Positions 34,113 through 43,362 of a stretch of DNA of 64,000 nt are shown in pieces. A program made the position numbers and the translations under genes. The notes below the pieces were generated by a model that searched no databases, was not told the origin of the DNA, and saw nothing but the letters and a program-made list of their open reading frames with translations. Origin of the DNA: CAVYHJ01 sp963768165 [NCBI: uncultured bacterium] (GTDB lineage: Bacteria; UBP4; UBA4092); NCBI GenBank assembly GCA_963768165.1, contig CAVYHJ010000028.1, positions 496,001-560,000 on the forward strand, read 5' to 3'. Positions within the stretch are counted from its first letter, which is position 1; every line of letters begins with the position of its first letter.

Positions 34113-34128
34113 TGGTTGAATATAGCCA
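34113..34128. promoter_or_regulatory. Operator-like palindrome, copy 2
   Basis: TGGTTGAATATAGCCA matches the perfect palindrome at 34185-34200 in 13 of 16 positions. It lies about 131 bases upstream of the -24 element on the minus strand, a normal position for an enhancer site. Confidence 0.6.
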
Positions 34129-34184
34129 AATTAAGAATCATTATTAAGTTTGAAGCTGTATTTTATTGTATAAATGGAATGATA

Positions 34185-34200
34185 TGGCTGAATTCAGCCA
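34185..34200. promoter_or_regulatory. Operator-like perfect palindrome, copy 1
   Basis: TGGCTGAATTCAGCCA is a perfect 16-bp palindrome, 72 bases from copy 2 and about 203 bases upstream of the -24 element. A third copy lies before the activator gene. Confidence 0.68.
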
Positions 34201-34278
34201 GTGTAACTTAAAATGTGCAAAGTTGTAACAATAGTGTTGTACAAATACTTACAAAATTGACAGAAAAGTGTTCATATT

Positions 34279-34305
34279 TTTCACAAAGCATCTTAATTTG
34301 TGAAA
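34279..34305. repeat. 9-bp inverted repeat downstream of the activator gene
   Basis: TTTCACAAA (34279-34287) and TTTGTGAAA (34297-34305) with a 9-base loop, just after the activator's stop. It lacks a T-run on the minus strand, so its terminator role is doubtful. Confidence 0.5.
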
Positions 34306-34319
34306 GATAATACAACGAT

Positions 34320-35942
34320 TCAATCTACGATACCCATTTTAACGAGGCGATAACGTAACGCACCACGAGAGAGCCCCAAGAGTTTAGCAGCTTTGGATTT
34401 ATTGCCGTTAGACATTTTAATGGCTTTCCGAAGTAACTGTTTTTCAAATTCCTCGAATTGAATACCTGATTCTGGAATCTGCAAATCATCAAATGAAATC
34501 CGTACTCTACCCGGTACATTAGAGGGCAAGGTCATTGAGAATGGCAAATCTCGGCTTTGGATTGTATCCCCTTCCGATAGAATCAGGGCACGTTCCAGAG
34601 CATTTTGCAATTCTCGGACATTCCCCTTCCAGGCATATTGCAAAATCAAGTCTTGAGCGCCTTTACAGATCTCAGGAACTTCTTTTCCCATTTTTTCAGA
34701 AAATTGTTTCAGGAAATGCTGGGTTAATAGCAAAATATCTTCTTTACGCTCCCGTATTGGCGGTAAAAAAATAGTAAATACATTTAAGCGATAATACAAA
34801 TCATCGCGGAATTTTCCCTGTTCCACCAAGTTATGGAGATTTTCATGAGTGGCACCAATAATTCGGACATTCGTATCCAGTGTTTCTGTTCCACCAACTC
34901 GTTCATATTTTCGTTCCTGCAGGATACGTAATAATTTTACCTGCATCGCCAGGCTCATTTCTGCGACTTCATCGAGGAATAGTGTGCCGCCTTCGGCCAG
35001 TTCGAAACGCCCGGGTTTCCGTCGTTCAGCACCAGTAAAGGCACCCCGCTCATGTCCAAATAATTCGGATTCCAATAAAGTTTCCGGGAGTGCCGCACAG
35101 TTTAACGCAAGAAAAGGTCCTTCGGCACGGGTACTATTGAAATGAATGGTCTTCGCTAGAAGTTCTTTCCCGGTTCCGGATTCCCCGGTAATCAGGACGG
35201 TGGTATCTGTACGAGCCACTTTTCGAGCCAGGTCGATGACTTTCCGGATTTGTTGGGAATTGCCTATAAGGGCGCTGAAATCATATTTTCCTTGTAATTC
35301 GATGCGCACCTGATCAAACCGTGCCCGCAAGTTATCCAATTCCTTTTGAACATTTTCGCGTTCATAATAATGCAGGTAGGGTTTGGCGATATCCCCCCAT
35401 TCTTGAATCGAATGGCCTGTAAAATGACATCGAGCGTCCCCTTTGCCGACACATTGATCTTCAATGAAAATAATCGGTTCTTTAAAATAGTAGGTATTAT
35501 ATCCGGCAGCATAACCCGCCACAGTCCAACAGACCGGTTCTGATGATTTACCCAATATCCGTAGATGTTGTTCTGCTTCATAGGAGTTATCCCAATATCC
35601 TGCACGATGGAAAATCCCTTTTTCCCGGTTCATTTCGTTGGTGACCAAATCCACTTTCACATGTCCTTGCATCATGTGAAATAAAGGACCGGCATTTTCA
35701 TATTGAAGATCGGGAGGGAGAATCTCACCGGCGGTTTTTGCATCATTATATCCACAGGCAAACCCGAATCGCATAAGAATTCCTTTCGCCCGATCCAGCC
35801 CGACAGTATTGATTAATTCAGCGCGCAAGACGCCAATCGCTTCGGCATCAAACACCAACATCCGCCGGTTTTTTAACCGAATGACGGCTTCTTCCGGATA
35901 AAAAATCAATGATTCAAATAATAGTTTACTGCGATACGGCAT
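34320..35942 (-). CDS. Sigma-54-dependent activator with XylR-N/V4R sensor domain
   Basis: The 540-residue protein has an N-terminal XylR-type domain (about 10-125), then a V4R (4-vinyl reductase-like) domain up to about residue 180 with C164 and C172 in [19 protein letters not shown] coiled-coil linker follows ([20 protein letters not shown]). The AAA+ domain has Walker A GESGTGKE at 253-260, the sigma-54 loop GAFTGA at 300-305 and Walker B LFLDE at 321-325. The C-terminus is a Fis-type HTH ([20 protein letters not shown]). XylR/DmpR-like activators bind aromatic or hydrophobic effectors with the V4R region and then open sigma-54 promoters from upstream enhancers. Here three related palindromes flank the gene, one overlapping its own putative promoter, which suggests autoregulation. 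Confidence 0.92.
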   Translation of the reverse strand: MPYRSKLLFESLIFYPEEAVIRLKNRRMLVFDAEAIGVLRAELINTVGLDRAKGILMRFGFACGYNDAKTAGEILPPDLQYENAGPLFHMMQGHVKVDLVTNEMNREKGIFHRAGYWDNSYEAEQHLRILGKSSEPVCWTVAGYAAGYNTYYFKEPIIFIEDQCVGKGDARCHFTGHSIQEWGDIAKPYLHYYERENVQKELDNLRARFDQVRIELQGKYDFSALIGNSQQIRKVIDLARKVARTDTTVLITGESGTGKELLAKTIHFNSTRAEGPFLALNCAALPETLLESELFGHERGAFTGAERRKPGRFELAEGGTLFLDEVAEMSLAMQVKLLRILQERKYERVGGTETLDTNVRIIGATHENLHNLVEQGKFRDDLYYRLNVFTIFLPPIRERKEDILLLTQHFLKQFSEKMGKEVPEICKGAQDLILQYAWKGNVRELQNALERALILSEGDTIQSRDLPFSMTLPSNVPGRVRISFDDLQIPESGIQFEEFEKQLLRKAIKMSNGNKSKAAKLLGLSRGALRYRLVKMGIVD

Positions 35943-35996
35943 ATATTCTATCCTCTATTTACAGGTATATTTTGAATATTTTTCACTTTGGGCATT

Positions 35997-36025
35997 ATTA
36001 TACCAAAGCGGCTGAATTCTGCCAG
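35997..36025 (-). promoter_or_regulatory. Promoter of the activator gene, overlapped by an operator
   Basis: On the minus strand CTGGCA (36025-36020), a 17-base spacer and TATAAT (36002-35997). The -35 and spacer contain the palindrome at 36009-36024, as expected for negative autoregulation. Confidence 0.5.
36009..36024. promoter_or_regulatory. Operator-like palindrome, copy 3
   Basis: CGGCTGAATTCTGCCA matches copy 1 in 14 of 16 positions. It lies between the divergent activator and ABC permease genes. Confidence 0.62.
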
Positions 36026-36052
36026 TTTTTTCTTGACATATGAAAAAGAGCT

Positions 36053-36082
36053 TGCATAACGTTTCAGGAATCGTGGTATAAT
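36053..36082 (+). promoter_or_regulatory. Possible promoter of the ABC permease pair
   Basis: TTGCAT (36053-36058) and exact TATAAT (36077-36082) with an 18-base spacer; start about 36089, 33 bases before the permease ATG. A second TTGACA lies at 36033-36038 without a good -10. Confidence 0.5.
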
Positions 36083-36121
36083 TCCCCACTGTATTCAAAA
36101 TAGGTAGACCGGTATAACCAA

Positions 36122-37024
36122 ATGACAGGACGACAAAGAAAGCGTATCCGAGAAGCGATGGCGGGTTATTTATTTATTCTGCCAAATATATTGGGATTTG
36201 CGGTATTTACCTTTTTACCGGTGTTTGCGTCGCTGTTATTGAGTTTTGTCTCTTGGGAAGGATTTGGCGGGGTTGCCACTATCCATTTTAACGGGGTTAA
36301 AAATTTTATTAATTTAATTCACGACGATTTATTCTGGCAATATCTCTGGAATACGATGTATCTCATGATCAGTCTGCCCATCAGTATCGCGGGATCATTG
36401 ATTCTGGCGTTGGCGTTGAGCAAGAAATTAAAAGGCGTGAATTTTTTCCGAACGGTTTATTTTCTGCCGAGCATTACCGCGGGGATTGCGGTATTCATGA
36501 TGTGGAAATGGATTTATAATCCCGATTATGGATTGCTCAACCAGTTTTTACGGCAGTGGTTACATATTGAAGGACCGCAGTGGTTGTCGGATTTATATTG
36601 GGTCAAGCCGGGATTGATTATTTGCCTTACGTGGATTGGTGTTGGAGGAACCAATATGATTTTGTATATTGCCGGGTTGCAAAACATTCCGAGGGATTAT
36701 TATGAAGCCGCGGAGATTGACGGTGCTTCCGGTTGGCATCAGTTTTGGTATATCACTTGGCCGATGCTGACCCCGACAACTTTTTTTGTATTTACGATGG
36801 GATTAATCGGCGGGTTCCAGGGATATTTCGATTTGGTGTACATTATGACCGGCGGCGGACCGGCAGGCGCTTCCACACCGATAGCGTATTATATTTGGCA
36901 GAATTTTTACGCCTACCATAAATATGGCTATGCGGCTTCACAAGCCTGGGCACTATTTATCATTGTGTTTTTTATCACGGTAATTAACTGGCGATACACG
37001 GGCAAACGGGTACAATATTTTTAA
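36122..37024 (+). CDS. Sugar ABC transporter permease (MalF/UgpA type)
   Basis: The 300-residue protein has six membrane segments, starting LFILPNILGFAVFTFLPVFASLL as in MalF/UgpA-type CUT1 permeases. The cytoplasmic EAA loop is at about residue 194: YYEAAEIDGASGWHQFWYIT, which docks onto the ATPase subunit. It is followed after nine bases by its MalG-type partner. No substrate-binding protein or ATPase is in the window, so the genes probably share an ATPase encoded elsewhere, or the operon was broken by the IS element to the right. The substrate is likely a carbohydrate or glycerol phosphate-like compound. The ribosome site is weak. Confidence 0.9.
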   Translation: MTGRQRKRIREAMAGYLFILPNILGFAVFTFLPVFASLLLSFVSWEGFGGVATIHFNGVKNFINLIHDDLFWQYLWNTMYLMISLPISIAGSLILALALSKKLKGVNFFRTVYFLPSITAGIAVFMMWKWIYNPDYGLLNQFLRQWLHIEGPQWLSDLYWVKPGLIICLTWIGVGGTNMILYIAGLQNIPRDYYEAAEIDGASGWHQFWYITWPMLTPTTFFVFTMGLIGGFQGYFDLVYIMTGGGPAGASTPIAYYIWQNFYAYHKYGYAASQAWALFIIVFFITVINWRYTGKRVQYF

Positions 37025-37033
37025 TTCATTATT

Positions 37034-37945
37034 ATGAAACACACCAAAGAAAGCATTTTAAAAAAGATTATCATCTATATTCTTCTTAGTATAGGCGCGG
37101 CGACGATGCTAGCTCCTTTTCTCTGGATGGTCGCGACCGCGTTCAAAGAACCGGGAGCGATTTTCATCGTTTCGGGTTCATTCTGGAAGCAGTTTATTCC
37201 CAATCCGGTGGATTGGACGAATTTTTCCAAAGCCTGGAAGGCTGTGCCGTTTGGCCGATATTATATCAATAGTATTATAGTGTCGGCATGTGTCACGGCA
37301 GGTCAGGTGATCACGTGTTCTTTGGCGGCGTTTGCCTTTGCGCGATTAACTTTTCCGGGACGGGATAAAATCTTTTTTAGTTATCTGGCGACAATGATGA
37401 TCCCTTTTGCGGTAACCATGATTCCGAATTTTATTGTTATGAGCTGGTTAAGTGAAATATCCAACAAATATTTTCCGGGGGGGATTTATATTTTGGGACA
37501 TTACGCCGGGAATGTATTTGGATTAGATTCTTATTTTGCGTTGATTGTCCCCGGGATGTTTTCCGCTTATGGGACTTTTATGTTGCGTCAATTTTTTATG
37601 GGATTGCCTTATGAATTGGAAGAGGCGGCAAAAATTGACGGGTGTACGATTTTTGGCATATTTCGGAATATTGCCATTCCATTATCCAAAGCGGCCATTG
37701 CCACGCTGACCACCCTGACTTTCATGGGGATTTGGAAGGATTTTATGTGGCCATTGACAGTCATTAATAATGATATTATGAAACCTTTACCCGTCGGACT
37801 GGCGGCATTTCAAGGACTCTATACGACCGATTGGACGTTATTGATGGCGGGTTCAATCATTATGCTCATCCCGATTATTTTAGTGTTTATCTTTAACCAA
37901 CGATATATTGTGGAAGGAATCAAGTTACAGGGAATTAAAGGGTAA
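37034..37945 (+). CDS. Sugar ABC transporter permease (MalG/UgpE type)
   Basis: The 303-residue protein is the second CUT1 permease. It has six membrane segments, the EAA loop YELEEAAKIDGCTIFGIFRN near residue 197, and the typical end FNQRYIVEGIKLQGIKG. It would form a heterodimer in the membrane with the product of the gene before it. A longer than usual insertion (EISNKYFPGGIYILGHYAGNVFG) lies in the middle. About 100 bases after the stop an IS element begins. Confidence 0.92.
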   Translation: MKHTKESILKKIIIYILLSIGAATMLAPFLWMVATAFKEPGAIFIVSGSFWKQFIPNPVDWTNFSKAWKAVPFGRYYINSIIVSACVTAGQVITCSLAAFAFARLTFPGRDKIFFSYLATMMIPFAVTMIPNFIVMSWLSEISNKYFPGGIYILGHYAGNVFGLDSYFALIVPGMFSAYGTFMLRQFFMGLPYELEEAAKIDGCTIFGIFRNIAIPLSKAAIATLTTLTFMGIWKDFMWPLTVINNDIMKPLPVGLAAFQGLYTTDWTLLMAGSIIMLIPIILVFIFNQRYIVEGIKLQGIKG

Positions 37946-38041
37946 GTTAAAAAAATTTTATCTCATAATGTAAATAATTTTGACCTTAAATTCAGTATAT
38001 TGGAAATTTTGATTTAGTCGGAACTTATGATTTGTGTGGAG

Positions 38042-39043
38042 TGTTTTAGGTACGAACATTTGGCGGTTTAGGTTTTTGGTATTGTGCCATGAACTCATTG
38101 GGTGATTTGCCCAGTAAGCCGCAATGTTCCAGATGATTGTATTCTATATTCCAGCGTTTCAATTTATTTTGCAAGTCTTGGAAGTTCTGGAAGGTGTTTT
38201 GGTCATAAAATTTCTCCTGGTCTTCCCGGTGACTTCGTTCGACGGTTCCATTTTGCGCGGGCTTGCCCGGATCAATAAGATAATGCACTATATTTCTTTC
38301 TTGGCAAAAGACATCCAGCGGGTGAAGGGTTTTCAGGGTTCGATCACGGCGTTTGTTTACGCCGGTGTAGTAGTTGGTGAAGATCACCCCGTTGTCAGTT
38401 TTAATCGCTTGTATTCTATGAGGGAAACGATCCAGGACCTCTTTTAAAAACCGGAGAGAGTGGAAACTGGATTGTTCGTCATAGACCGCCAAATGTCTCC
38501 AGCGGGACGCCAGATCAATGGCGGTATACTGATAATAGCGTTGTCCCGCTACCTTTCCGGGAACATACTTCACATCGATCTCTAGAAGTTCACCGACCGA
38601 TCGTGGTGCTTTCAAATACTTGTATTTCATTTTCTTCACCCGATATTTCCTCACCAACCCTTCTTTCTTCAAGATCTTCCCGATAGTCCGTGCATGAATC
38701 CTCACTCCTTCTTTGGCCAAGTGCCAATGGATCTTTAGAGCGCACTTTTTCGTTTTCTTCCGGATTTCCAGAATTCTCTCTTTCACTCGGAGAGTGGTTT
38801 CTTTTGTACAAGTTTTGGGTCGGGTGGATTGCGGCTCCAAAGCCTTCTCTCCTCCTTTCCGATACGCCGCCGCCCATCGCTCCAAACTTCGTTGGCTGTG
38901 TGGACAAATCTTACACACCTCCTTTAACCGTATCTCTTTCTTTATTATAGGTAATACCCAGCGTAATCGTTCCTCTTGAATCGTCGTTGCCATACGTATA
39001 GACATCTCCTCATTCTAAAAAACCCGCCATATGTCTGTACACA
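38042..39043. mobile_element. IS481-like insertion sequence
   Basis: About 1.0 kb with one transposase gene. The ends carry imperfect inverted repeats: GTACGAACATTTGGCGG (38050-38066) on the left and, on the minus strand of the right end, GTACAGACATATGGCGG (39040-39024), 14 of 17 bases alike. TGT occurs just outside both (38042-38044; 39043-39041 on the minus strand), but with five extra bases on the left, so the exact left border is unsure. No target duplication was found. The element lies just before the promoter of the giant gene A. Confidence 0.7.
38046..39005 (-). CDS. IS481-family-like DDE transposase
   Basis: The 319-residue protein has an N-terminal helix-turn-helix region (EVCKICPHSQRSLERWAAAY), a second HTH-like segment (CALKIHWHLAKEG...RTIGKILKKEG), and an rve-type integrase core. 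The catalytic residues are D144 (LEIDVKYVPG), D204 (IKTDNGVIF) and E256 (NGTVERSHRED), with a longer than normal insert between the second Asp and the Glu. All three are present and the frame is intact, so the element could be active. The last codons overlap the left inverted repeat. Confidence 0.88.
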   Translation of the reverse strand: MSIRMATTIQEERLRWVLPIIKKEIRLKEVCKICPHSQRSLERWAAAYRKGGEKALEPQSTRPKTCTKETTLRVKERILEIRKKTKKCALKIHWHLAKEGVRIHARTIGKILKKEGLVRKYRVKKMKYKYLKAPRSVGELLEIDVKYVPGKVAGQRYYQYTAIDLASRWRHLAVYDEQSSFHSLRFLKEVLDRFPHRIQAIKTDNGVIFTNYYTGVNKRRDRTLKTLHPLDVFCQERNIVHYLIDPGKPAQNGTVERSHREDQEKFYDQNTFQNFQDLQNKLKRWNIEYNHLEHCGLLGKSPNEFMAQYQKPKPPNVRT

Positions 39044-39056
39044 TTACCGGAGTCGC

Positions 39057-39085
39057 TTGACGAAAAATTTATTAGGGTGTAATAT
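39057..39085 (+). promoter_or_regulatory. Promoter of giant gene A
   Basis: TTGACG (39057-39062), a 17-base spacer and TAATAT (39080-39085). The spacer ends TTTATTAGGGTG, echoing TTTATTAGGGGT in P1 at 16821. It lies 14 bases right of the IS element. Confidence 0.55.
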
Positions 39086-39149
39086 ATCTGTGATTGAAAT
39101 CGTAAGATTGTGTTTCAAAATAAATATAAATTACAAGGAGGGAGCAGCA

Positions 39150-42100
39150 ATGCTTCACAATACACAAAAAAAGTTTAGTAAGATTCATTCAGTCGTCGGG
39201 GTTCTATTTTTTATAGGTTTGCTGATTTTACTCAGTTCAAATCTATATGCATGGACTACCAGTAACGGGGTAGCAGTTTCTACTGCCTATTTTAATCAGA
39301 ATGCTCCGATGATAACATCGGATAGTGCCGGAGGGGCAATTATAGTCTGGCTGGATTACGGAAGCACTATTACTACGGCTGACCTTTATGCAGAAAGGTT
39401 GGATACTTCGGGAAATTCATTATGGGCGTTGAATGGGGTTCCAATCTGTACGCAACCTCTCGGTCAAGCCACACCTGCTATTATTTCCGACGAAGCAAAT
39501 GGTGCTATTGTTACATGGCAGGATAATCGGAGTGGAACCACAGGTATTTACGCTGAACGACTTGACCCCAACGGAAATTCATTGTGGACAGCAAATGGAA
39601 TTGCAGTTTGTACGGCGGCTGTTATTAACGGAACGAATGCAATCGGACAATTAAATCCGAAATTGGTATCCGATGGCGCGGGTGGGGCAATTATTACTTG
39701 GCAGGATAATCGCAACACCACTAAAAGCGCAACTTTCAGTGGTATTTATGCGCAACGGGTGGATCTCAATGGGAATCCATTATGGACCGTAAATGGGGTG
39801 CTTATTTGCACAACGCTTAACAAAAAGAATAGTACAACACCGCAAATCGTATCGGATGGAGTTGGTGGTGCCATTATTACATGGGTGGACAGCCGAAATG
39901 CTCCTTCCTCCTCTACAACACAAGGTAATGGTACGGATATTTATGCGCAACGGGTCGATCCTAACGGGAATACTTTATGGGTATTTGATGGAGTGTCTAT
40001 TTGTACGGCGACTACCAATCAAAACAGTGTTCAAATAGTATCCAATGGTACAGGTGGTGCGATTATTACCTGGGTTGATCTTCGTAATGGAACCAATGAC
40101 CAAGATATTTACGCTACTGCGATTGATAGTACCGGTACGGACTATTGGAGTTCACCACAAGGTACAGGTATCGCCGTCTGCACAGCGCAATTTAATCAAT
40201 TCAATGAACAAATTGTATCCGATGATTCAGGTGGGGCTTGGATTGTCTGGACGGATTCGCGTACAGCATCACAGAATAATAATACCTTCATCCAGCATTT
40301 AAGCAATAGCGGAGTTCCTTTATTAACTATTGATGGTGTTGCAATATGTACAGCAGTGAATGGTTCTACAGTTCCTCAATTGGTTAGCGACTTAAATGGC
40401 GGGGTTATTGTTACTTGGCAAGATGCTCGTACGGGTAATGGTGATATTTACTGCCAAAGATTAGATCTCAACGGGAATGTTATATTTACAAGCGATGGAG
40501 AGGCTGTTTGCGTGGAACCGAACACTCAAGCGGTTCCTCAAATTACAACCGATGGAGCAGGCGGTGCTATTATTACTTGGCAGGATAACCGTAATATTTT
40601 TAATGCAATTTATGCACAATCTGTGAATGTTAATGGGTTTATTAATACATTACCTCCTATCGCCGGATTCTTTGGAACTCCGACAGTGGGTACCGGACCC
40701 TTAACAGTAAGCTTTGTTGATACAACAGTTAATAACCCAACAGGTTGGTCATGGGATTTTGGTGATAGTATCGGTACCAGTACTGTGGAGAATCCAACGT
40801 ATCAATATGCAGAAGTTACTGTAGATACCTTCTATAACGTAACCTTAATTGCAACCAATTCATTTGGAACCAGTACGGCGATAATCCCCAACTATATTGA
40901 AGTTGTACCACCAGCGATTCCCTTAGCTGGATTCTTTGGTGCGCCAACCGTCGGTGTTGCTCCATTAACGGTTTCTTTTGCCGATACCAGCGGAAATTAT
41001 CCGACCAGTTGGCAATGGAGTTTCGGAGATGGCGATATAGCCACGACACAGTTCGTATCCTATACGTATCAAACGGCAGGGACCTTTACAGTGCAATTAA
41101 TTGATACAAACGTTTATGGAAGTGGTACGGCAATAATCGATAACTATATTACTGTACTGCCTCCGGCGGTGCCGACACCCGGTTTCTATGCGACACCTAC
41201 GGCCGGTGATGGACCGTTGACTGTATACTTCTTTGATACGAGCGGTAACTATCCGACTTATTGGTTGTGGGACTATGGTGATGGGAGTAATCCTGATTCA
41301 ATTCAATTTACTACACATACATTTGCCGCTTATACTGCTGCTACAGCGTATACGGTAACTTTGGTTGTTGCCAATAGCAACGGAACCACTCAAGTAACGC
41401 AACCGAACTATATTTATGTGACATCAACCACAAATCCTCCTTTATTTATAACGGCCTTACCTGATTTGAAGATGTATCTCAATCAGGCGGCTTTGAGTCC
41501 GGCGTTTAACATACCGGATTATGTATCTGAGGGAGGAAACCCGGACACGTATTCTATTGTGAGCAACTTCTTGGATCTCACTTCCATAAGCGGTACATCC
41601 GTGAGCCAGGGTTCTTATACTGTGGCAACGGTGGGGCTTAACTCGTATCAGATTGCAGGGACGTTAGGCACTACCACGGCGAGTTATTTAGCGAAATATT
41701 CGACCTATAAGATTTACAAATTACCTAAGATTGGTCTAAATATTGGGGAATCGTACACGGTGAATGTAGCCAATTATACCTATGATTCCACAGGTTTACC
41801 GACCCTAGCCATCCCGGCGTCATATGGTAATCCGAACGCCTTGTTCATAACGGACACAACGAAAGTTAGTGCTGTTTGGAGTGGAAATACGGCGGTTACA
41901 ATTACTGCATTGGCAGCGATTGGCGGAGCAGATTTAGTGGACGTAATTGCGTCTCCTTCTGTCTCACCACCATATGTGGATCATGATCAAGAAGACATTG
42001 CAGTATATACCAATGTTTTTCTGCATGGGACCTTTGCTACTGCGGCAGATACGACCGCTTATGGTTTGGAACCATCTCCTAATTTGACGAATCCCAATAT

Positions 42101-43079
42101 GGCATCACAAACCTGGTTGGCGAACACAACCGACTCGGCTGGAGTACAAGCCAGTGGGATATGGGCGTTTAATTTCCCCGATGCAACGTACGGTATCAAA
42201 TTTACTCCATATGCTGCTAATTTTGTGAGTGTCTACAGTACACAATGGTATAAAGTGCGGGCGAGAGTTGCTGCTAGTGGGCCGAATACCGATACATTTA
42301 AATTATTTGGTTTCAGTAACTTGATTGTGGCGAATTCAAATTGCGATATTGCAGCCAATGTATTGTTTAGTATTCCAACGGTCTGGACTTGGCTGGAAAC
42401 CCCTATGTTCGTACATCTCAATTCATTGTCTGCATATCCGCAAATTCAGATCAATGCAAGTGAAGCCAATACCGTCTTTATTGACGAAATCCAGATTATT
42501 AATGCGGCACCGACCCTGGTAGACGCGAATAGAGGAAATACACAATTGTATTATTCGTTTGGTACTTTCTCGGATTCGTCTGATACAACCGGATGGGGAC
42601 AGGAGTTGTATGCCGGTGCAAGTGGTCCAGCCAGTGATATTATCGTTGCGGATTCAACTCTTCAGCTTAGCTTCATAGGGGCTTCTCCAGGTTATGAACT
42701 TGGAGTCAAGTGGACAGCAAATAATGGTGTTCCTGGCGTACCCTATACACCCGCAGTAGCTTCGATAGGTCGTGAAGTAGGCGTGCGTATGTATGTAACA
42801 CGGTTATCCGGTCAATTTAATTCCTTGGGTATCATTCTAGTGGCTGCTTATGGTGTTCAATCCAATGGAGCATTGTCACCAGTTGATCAAGTAATAGCGG
42901 CGGCGCAAGTAGGTCAATTGCAGGAAGGTATTATGCGAACAGTTGGTACTTCAGTAGAACCCTTCTATCAATTCCAGTTTGGATTGCGTATTGATCAGCC
43001 GGGAACTTTGGGAATATCGGATGTTGATTTTGATAATGACAATGATGATCCGAATTTCGGCGATTCATCCTTGTTCTAA
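39150..43079 (+). CDS. Giant secreted protein A: eight-blade propeller repeats, 3 PKD domains, conserved C-terminal module
   Basis: I start at ATG 39150 behind AAGGAGGGA; the frame upstream runs into the IS. The 1309-residue product has a signal/anchor helix (about 17-33). Residues 36-495 hold eight units of about 55 residues with the pattern NGVxICTA...PQxVSDGxGGAIITWQDxRxG...DIYAQRVDxNGNxLW, which should close an eight-bladed beta-propeller. Three PKD domains follow from about 500 to 760 (each with GFxxxPTxGxGPLTVxFxDTS and WxWDFGDG). The C-terminal module (about 762-1309) begins ITALPDLKMYLNQ and ends VDFDNDNDDPNFGDSSLF. It is the short version of the protein at 52589. Probable surface display or matrix protein. 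Confidence 0.82.
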   Translation: MLHNTQKKFSKIHSVVGVLFFIGLLILLSSNLYAWTTSNGVAVSTAYFNQNAPMITSDSAGGAIIVWLDYGSTITTADLYAERLDTSGNSLWALNGVPICTQPLGQATPAIISDEANGAIVTWQDNRSGTTGIYAERLDPNGNSLWTANGIAVCTAAVINGTNAIGQLNPKLVSDGAGGAIITWQDNRNTTKSATFSGIYAQRVDLNGNPLWTVNGVLICTTLNKKNSTTPQIVSDGVGGAIITWVDSRNAPSSSTTQGNGTDIYAQRVDPNGNTLWVFDGVSICTATTNQNSVQIVSNGTGGAIITWVDLRNGTNDQDIYATAIDSTGTDYWSSPQGTGIAVCTAQFNQFNEQIVSDDSGGAWIVWTDSRTASQNNNTFIQHLSNSGVPLLTIDGVAICTAVNGSTVPQLVSDLNGGVIVTWQDARTGNGDIYCQRLDLNGNVIFTSDGEAVCVEPNTQAVPQITTDGAGGAIITWQDNRNIFNAIYAQSVNVNGFINTLPPIAGFFGTPTVGTGPLTVSFVDTTVNNPTGWSWDFGDSIGTSTVENPTYQYAEVTVDTFYNVTLIATNSFGTSTAIIPNYIEVVPPAIPLAGFFGAPTVGVAPLTVSFADTSGNYPTSWQWSFGDGDIATTQFVSYTYQTAGTFTVQLIDTNVYGSGTAIIDNYITVLPPAVPTPGFYATPTAGDGPLTVYFFDTSGNYPTYWLWDYGDGSNPDSIQFTTHTFAAYTAATAYTVTLVVANSNGTTQVTQPNYIYVTSTTNPPLFITALPDLKMYLNQAALSPAFNIPDYVSEGGNPDTYSIVSNFLDLTSISGTSVSQGSYTVATVGLNSYQIAGTLGTTTASYLAKYSTYKIYKLPKIGLNIGESYTVNVANYTYDSTGLPTLAIPASYGNPNALFITDTTKVSAVWSGNTAVTITALAAIGGADLVDVIASPSVSPPYVDHDQEDIAVYTNVFLHGTFATAADTTAYGLEPSPNLTNPNMASQTWLANTTDSAGVQASGIWAFNFPDATYGIKFTPYAANFVSVYSTQWYKVRARVAASGPNTDTFKLFGFSNLIVANSNCDIAANVLFSIPTVWTWLETPMFVHLNSLSAYPQIQINASEANTVFIDEIQIINAAPTLVDANRGNTQLYYSFGTFSDSSDTTGWGQELYAGASGPASDIIVADSTLQLSFIGASPGYELGVKWTANNGVPGVPYTPAVASIGREVGVRMYVTRLSGQFNSLGIILVAAYGVQSNGALSPVDQVIAAAQVGQLQEGIMRTVGTSVEPFYQFQFGLRIDQPGTLGISDVDFDNDNDDPNFGDSSLF

Positions 43080-43108
43080 TAAATTAGAAAAATAGGATTT
43101 AGTTTATC

Positions 43109-43142
43109 AGCGGGTGATGGCAATATCATCACCCGCTTTTTT
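43109..43142 (+). terminator. Terminator after giant gene A
   Basis: AGCGGGTGATG (43109-43119) pairs with CATCACCCGCT (43127-43137), followed by six T. An outer AATAGGA/TCCTATT helix extends it. The same structure follows the paralogue A'. Confidence 0.9.
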
Positions 43143-43306
43143 CCTATTAAGAGGAATGATGAATGTTGTTAATAGCAACCTGGTTTTCCACAGGAGGGTT
43201 GTAACGTTAAGAGTACAATGTGAATGAAAGAAGTTGATTAAAATATAATGAACAGGGTATGTTTTGGGTGCATTTTAATAGATGGAAAATGTCGGTATTT
43301 TTTAAT

Positions 43307-43335
43307 TGAAAATTATGGAATAAAGATATATACTG
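43307..43335 (+). promoter_or_regulatory. Promoter of giant gene B
   Basis: TTGAAA (43307-43312), 17 bases, TATACT (43330-43335). About 15 bases upstream is TGTCGGTATTTTTTA (43291-43305). Both the promoter and this upstream box are repeated before gene B'. Confidence 0.75.
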
Positions 43336-43362
43336 TAGACGTATTTTTATGCGGGAAAACAT

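Larger units (their letters stand above)
33875..34319. other. AT-rich regulatory interval between the small gene and the sigma-54 activator gene
   Basis: No gene is seen. The very AT-rich stretch holds a sigma-54 promoter candidate, two operator-like palindromes and a 9-bp inverted repeat (separate entries). The high AT content between the palindromes and the promoter would suit DNA bending. Confidence 0.6.

Noticed and set aside
38976-39149. Longer N-terminus for giant protein A starting inside the IS region
   Set aside because: The extension crosses the IS end and the promoter; ATG 39150 has a strong ribosome site and matches the start of A'.
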